Shown: positions 13,159 to 14,895 of the stretch, piece after piece | How the letters are laid out: every line of letters starts with the position of its first letter | Position numbering within the stretch: position 1 is the stretch's first letter | NCBI GenBank assembly: GCA_029260955.1 | Contig: JAJDCF010000023.1 | Coordinates: forward strand, 1 to 14,895 | Length of the DNA stretch: 14,895 nucleotides | Direction of reading: 5' to 3' | Source of the DNA: Patescibacteria group bacterium | Lineage (GTDB): Bacteria > Patescibacteriota > Gracilibacteria > UM-FILTER-43-11 | Made by a program: the position numbers and the translations under genes | The notes under the pieces: generated by a model | The model's database searches: none | Told to the model about the DNA's origin: nothing | Seen by the model: only the letters and a program-made list of their open reading frames with translations

Positions 13159-14795
13159 GTAAAAACTCGACATTCACGAAGCGAATCGCGGGCCTCTCGG
13201 CCCTTCTGACTGCCCTGCTCATCTCGAGCACGGCGCTGGCCCAAGCGGCCAAGAAAGCGGCTACAAAGTCTAGCATTCCCGGTGGCAACATAGTGACCAG
13301 CTGGGCCGTAACCATCCTCACTTGGTTGTGGAGCTGGGTCTGGGTCATCGACGGCGAACATGGTTGGTATCGACAAATCTTTATGGTACTGAGCCTGGGC
13401 TGGATGTACTGGGGCCACAAGAGCATCAGGACCGTCCTCAACTACATCGGTGGGGTGATGGCTGCGGTCATCGCCTTCCTCTTTGTAGCAGGACTCTTGG
13501 CCGCGGTTCCAGGTATCATCTGGGGCGCCATTCCCCTTCCAGGCTGGGCCAAATGGATCCTCCTCATCGTCATCGTATTCTTCGCGGCAGGAGCTGTCTG
13601 GGGAATTGTAAAAAGGTGGCTTGGTGGTTTTTGGACCATCTTCAACTGGGCCAGAACCATCGTCGGAACGATCAAGAGTAGCCCCCATCCATTCTGGATG
13701 ATCCTCGGCGGCCTCTTCTTGGCTGGCCTGATCTGTCACGAACGGGTCACCATCATCACGGAAACGTGGGGCCTCATTCCGGGTATCATTCCTGGGATTT
13801 CCGCCCTGGTGGGACTCATCTACGCTGTTCGAGAGATCAAGCGGACTGCCACCGGAGAGGCGGCGCTGGACAGAGCCAAAGCCAGGCTCACTGGGGGCGT
13901 ACGTCAGGACGAAACCTACGTCTGCACGTGCCACAGTGCTGAAAGACCCATGCTGAAGAGCAATGGGAAACTTAGGTACTTCCCCAGCGGCGAACTGATG
14001 ACCGAGAAGAGCAAATGCGGAGCGGTCGTCAAAAAGACGGATGATATCTGTCCTGGCTTCACCTGCAGTGATGCGAATCGGCGTTTTCAGCTGTGTTACC
14101 CTTGCAACACGCAGTTCAGAATGGATGGTCCAACTGGCCCTGACCGATGCCCCAAATGCGAGCACTTCTACGATCCACTGCCGCCAACCACCCCCGCCCA
14201 CAAGCCCGGCGAGGACAAGGAGAATCCGCGGAAGGTCGCGTACGAAGCCTCGCTTCGTGGTGGACCAGACGCTCCTCCTGTCATAGGCCCGACGCCAACG
14301 CCAACCCCTGTGGCTGGTAAGTGGCTGTGCGTGCAGCTGGTCGTCGAAATGGCCAAGTCACTTGAGGACGGGAAACTCTATCCCGTACCCAAGAAGGTGA
14401 ACGGCGTCCTTCCCGAAAATAAGGAAGACTGGGAGGACAACATGATCCCGTGCAACACGCCGAACGCCCCTGGTGCGACTGCTTGCACCGAGTGCGGGAA
14501 GCCCAAGCCGGGTCATGCGCCTGTCGGTCCGGATCTCCAGCAGGGAGGTTCGAGCGACATTCTGACGGGAAGGTCGGCGTACGGGGTATACTGCCTCGAG
14601 CCCAAGTCGAAGTGCGTGCGGGTGAAACCAATTCCCGCTGGGTACAAACGCTGCCCGACCTGCAGCACTCCTCTGCTGAAGGCGTTCGCGCCGGAGCTAG
14701 AGGATGACGATCCCATCGATACCTTCTCTGCCGTCGTTGTGGAGGATATTCTGGCGAGTCGCCCTGCGACTCGCAAGGAGCTCCTCAAGGTATAG
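13155..14795 (+). CDS. Secreted/membrane protein with signal peptide, five to six TM helices and three zinc-ribbon-like modules
   Basis: No known family is recognised. The ATG at 13155 is preferred over the in-frame ATG at 13071. It gives a textbook signal peptide (MSKNSTFTKR, hydrophobic core, ALA before Q), and the upstream ATG would bury this behind 28 residues. Numbering from 13071, hydrophobic helices lie at about 74-93, 103-116, 126-154, 162-180, 208-222 and 234-254. The soluble C-terminal half has cysteine pairs: C342xxC345 with C360xxC363 (earlier C285, C287, C316, C327, C332); C461, C472xxC475 (with C420 before); C508, C515 and C528xxC531. Pro/Thr-rich linkers separate these modules. 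They look like rubredoxin-knuckle zinc ribbons. GGAG at 13137-13140 is rather far (14 nt) for an SD, and ATGA overlap with a short upstream frame may matter instead. GC-rich like its neighbour. The function, and whether the cysteines face in or out, are unknown. Confidence 0.85.
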   Translation: MSKNSTFTKRIAGLSALLTALLISSTALAQAAKKAATKSSIPGGNIVTSWAVTILTWLWSWVWVIDGEHGWYRQIFMVLSLGWMYWGHKSIRTVLNYIGGVMAAVIAFLFVAGLLAAVPGIIWGAIPLPGWAKWILLIVIVFFAAGAVWGIVKRWLGGFWTIFNWARTIVGTIKSSPHPFWMILGGLFLAGLICHERVTIITETWGLIPGIIPGISALVGLIYAVREIKRTATGEAALDRAKARLTGGVRQDETYVCTCHSAERPMLKSNGKLRYFPSGELMTEKSKCGAVVKKTDDICPGFTCSDANRRFQLCYPCNTQFRMDGPTGPDRCPKCEHFYDPLPPTTPAHKPGEDKENPRKVAYEASLRGGPDAPPVIGPTPTPTPVAGKWLCVQLVVEMAKSLEDGKLYPVPKKVNGVLPENKEDWEDNMIPCNTPNAPGATACTECGKPKPGHAPVGPDLQQGGSSDILTGRSAYGVYCLEPKSKCVRVKPIPAGYKRCPTCSTPLLKAFAPELEDDDPIDTFSAVVVEDILASRPATRKELLKV

Positions 14796-14813
14796 CCATG
14801 CAATGAATGCGCA

Positions 14814-14858
14814 CGTGCCGCGCTCTCTAGTTCTTGACTGAACGGAGAGCGTGGTGCG
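14814..14858 (+). terminator. Very stable hairpin after the zinc-ribbon gene
   Basis: CGTGCCGCGCTCTC (14814-14827) pairs with GAGAGCGTGGTGCG (14845-14858) through fourteen pairs including three G·U. An inner GTTC/GAAC (14830-14833/14840-14843) continues the stem. It lies 18 bp after the TAG stop. No U tract follows directly, so termination is uncertain; it could be an RNA-processing or stability element. Confidence 0.55.
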
Positions 14859-14861
14859 GCT

Positions 14862-14895
14862 CATTTACAATTCATAATGTAATTGTTCCACTTGC
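14862..14895 (+). ncRNA. Repeated structured leader element, copy 3 (truncated by window edge)
   Basis: CATTTACA (14862-14869) is followed after the same interval (23 nt against 22) by GTTCCAC (14885-14891), as in copies 1 and 2. Hairpin I can form as GTAA/TTGC plus GT/AC around a TCC loop, with a two-base bulge. The rest lies beyond the window. If real, another gene with the same leader follows. Confidence 0.4.

Noticed and set aside
13101..14201. A long open frame on the minus strand (366 codons) opposite the zinc-ribbon gene
   Set aside because: The plus-strand frame has a signal peptide, helices and ordered CxxC pairs. The minus frame is low-complexity, D/P/R-rich shadow sequence typical of GC-rich coding DNA.

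Overview
The window looks like a fragment of a bacterial chromosome, most plausibly from a Patescibacteria/CPR-type organism. That placement is an inference. It rests on several very long or odd-sized proteins with no family I recognise, two ordinary housekeeping enzymes beside them, mostly SD-less starts in the AT-richer part, and extended -10 promoters. No rRNA, tRNA or other marker gene is present to fix the taxonomy. The standard code fits: a 1,586-codon frame is open without UGA.

Layout. Positions 1-868 (minus) hold the N-terminal 289 residues of a CCA-adding tRNA nucleotidyltransferase that runs off the left edge. A 256-bp divergent intergenic region with four 11-bp phased TAATA repeats separates it from a complete M17 leucyl aminopeptidase (1125-2624). 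A good terminator with a promoter built into it follows. Then come three tightly coupled genes (2711-7111: a large acidic protein with a hydrophobic C-terminus, a small acidic helical protein, and a basic protein). After a second copy of the same promoter core comes a giant 1,586-residue protein (7237-11997), which ends in a strong nested terminator. I recognise no enzymatic domain in these four. The third and fourth share an N-terminal motif (NRxLxVxPRxG) that could be a common sorting or assembly tag, so the locus may encode one multi-protein structure.

From about 12,150 to the end the character changes. GC content is clearly higher, a strong SD appears, and intergenic regions are long and rich in RNA hairpins. 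Two membrane-protein genes lie here: a 145-residue three-TM protein and a ~546-residue protein with a signal peptide, several TM segments and three CxxC zinc-ribbon-like modules. Each is preceded by the same ~85-nt structured leader (CTTTTACA, a hairpin with a TCC loop inside GTTCCAC, a second nested helix, then a 20-base block ending in a boxA-like sequence). Each is then followed by a shared GGTCnTTGTGACCC segment that could start a short leader peptide. A third copy begins at the right edge, before the next, unseen gene. A strong hairpin separates each gene from the next leader. This repeated leader is the best candidate in the window for an undescribed regulatory system. The sudden compositional change also means horizontal transfer or an assembly join near 12.1 kb should be ruled out.
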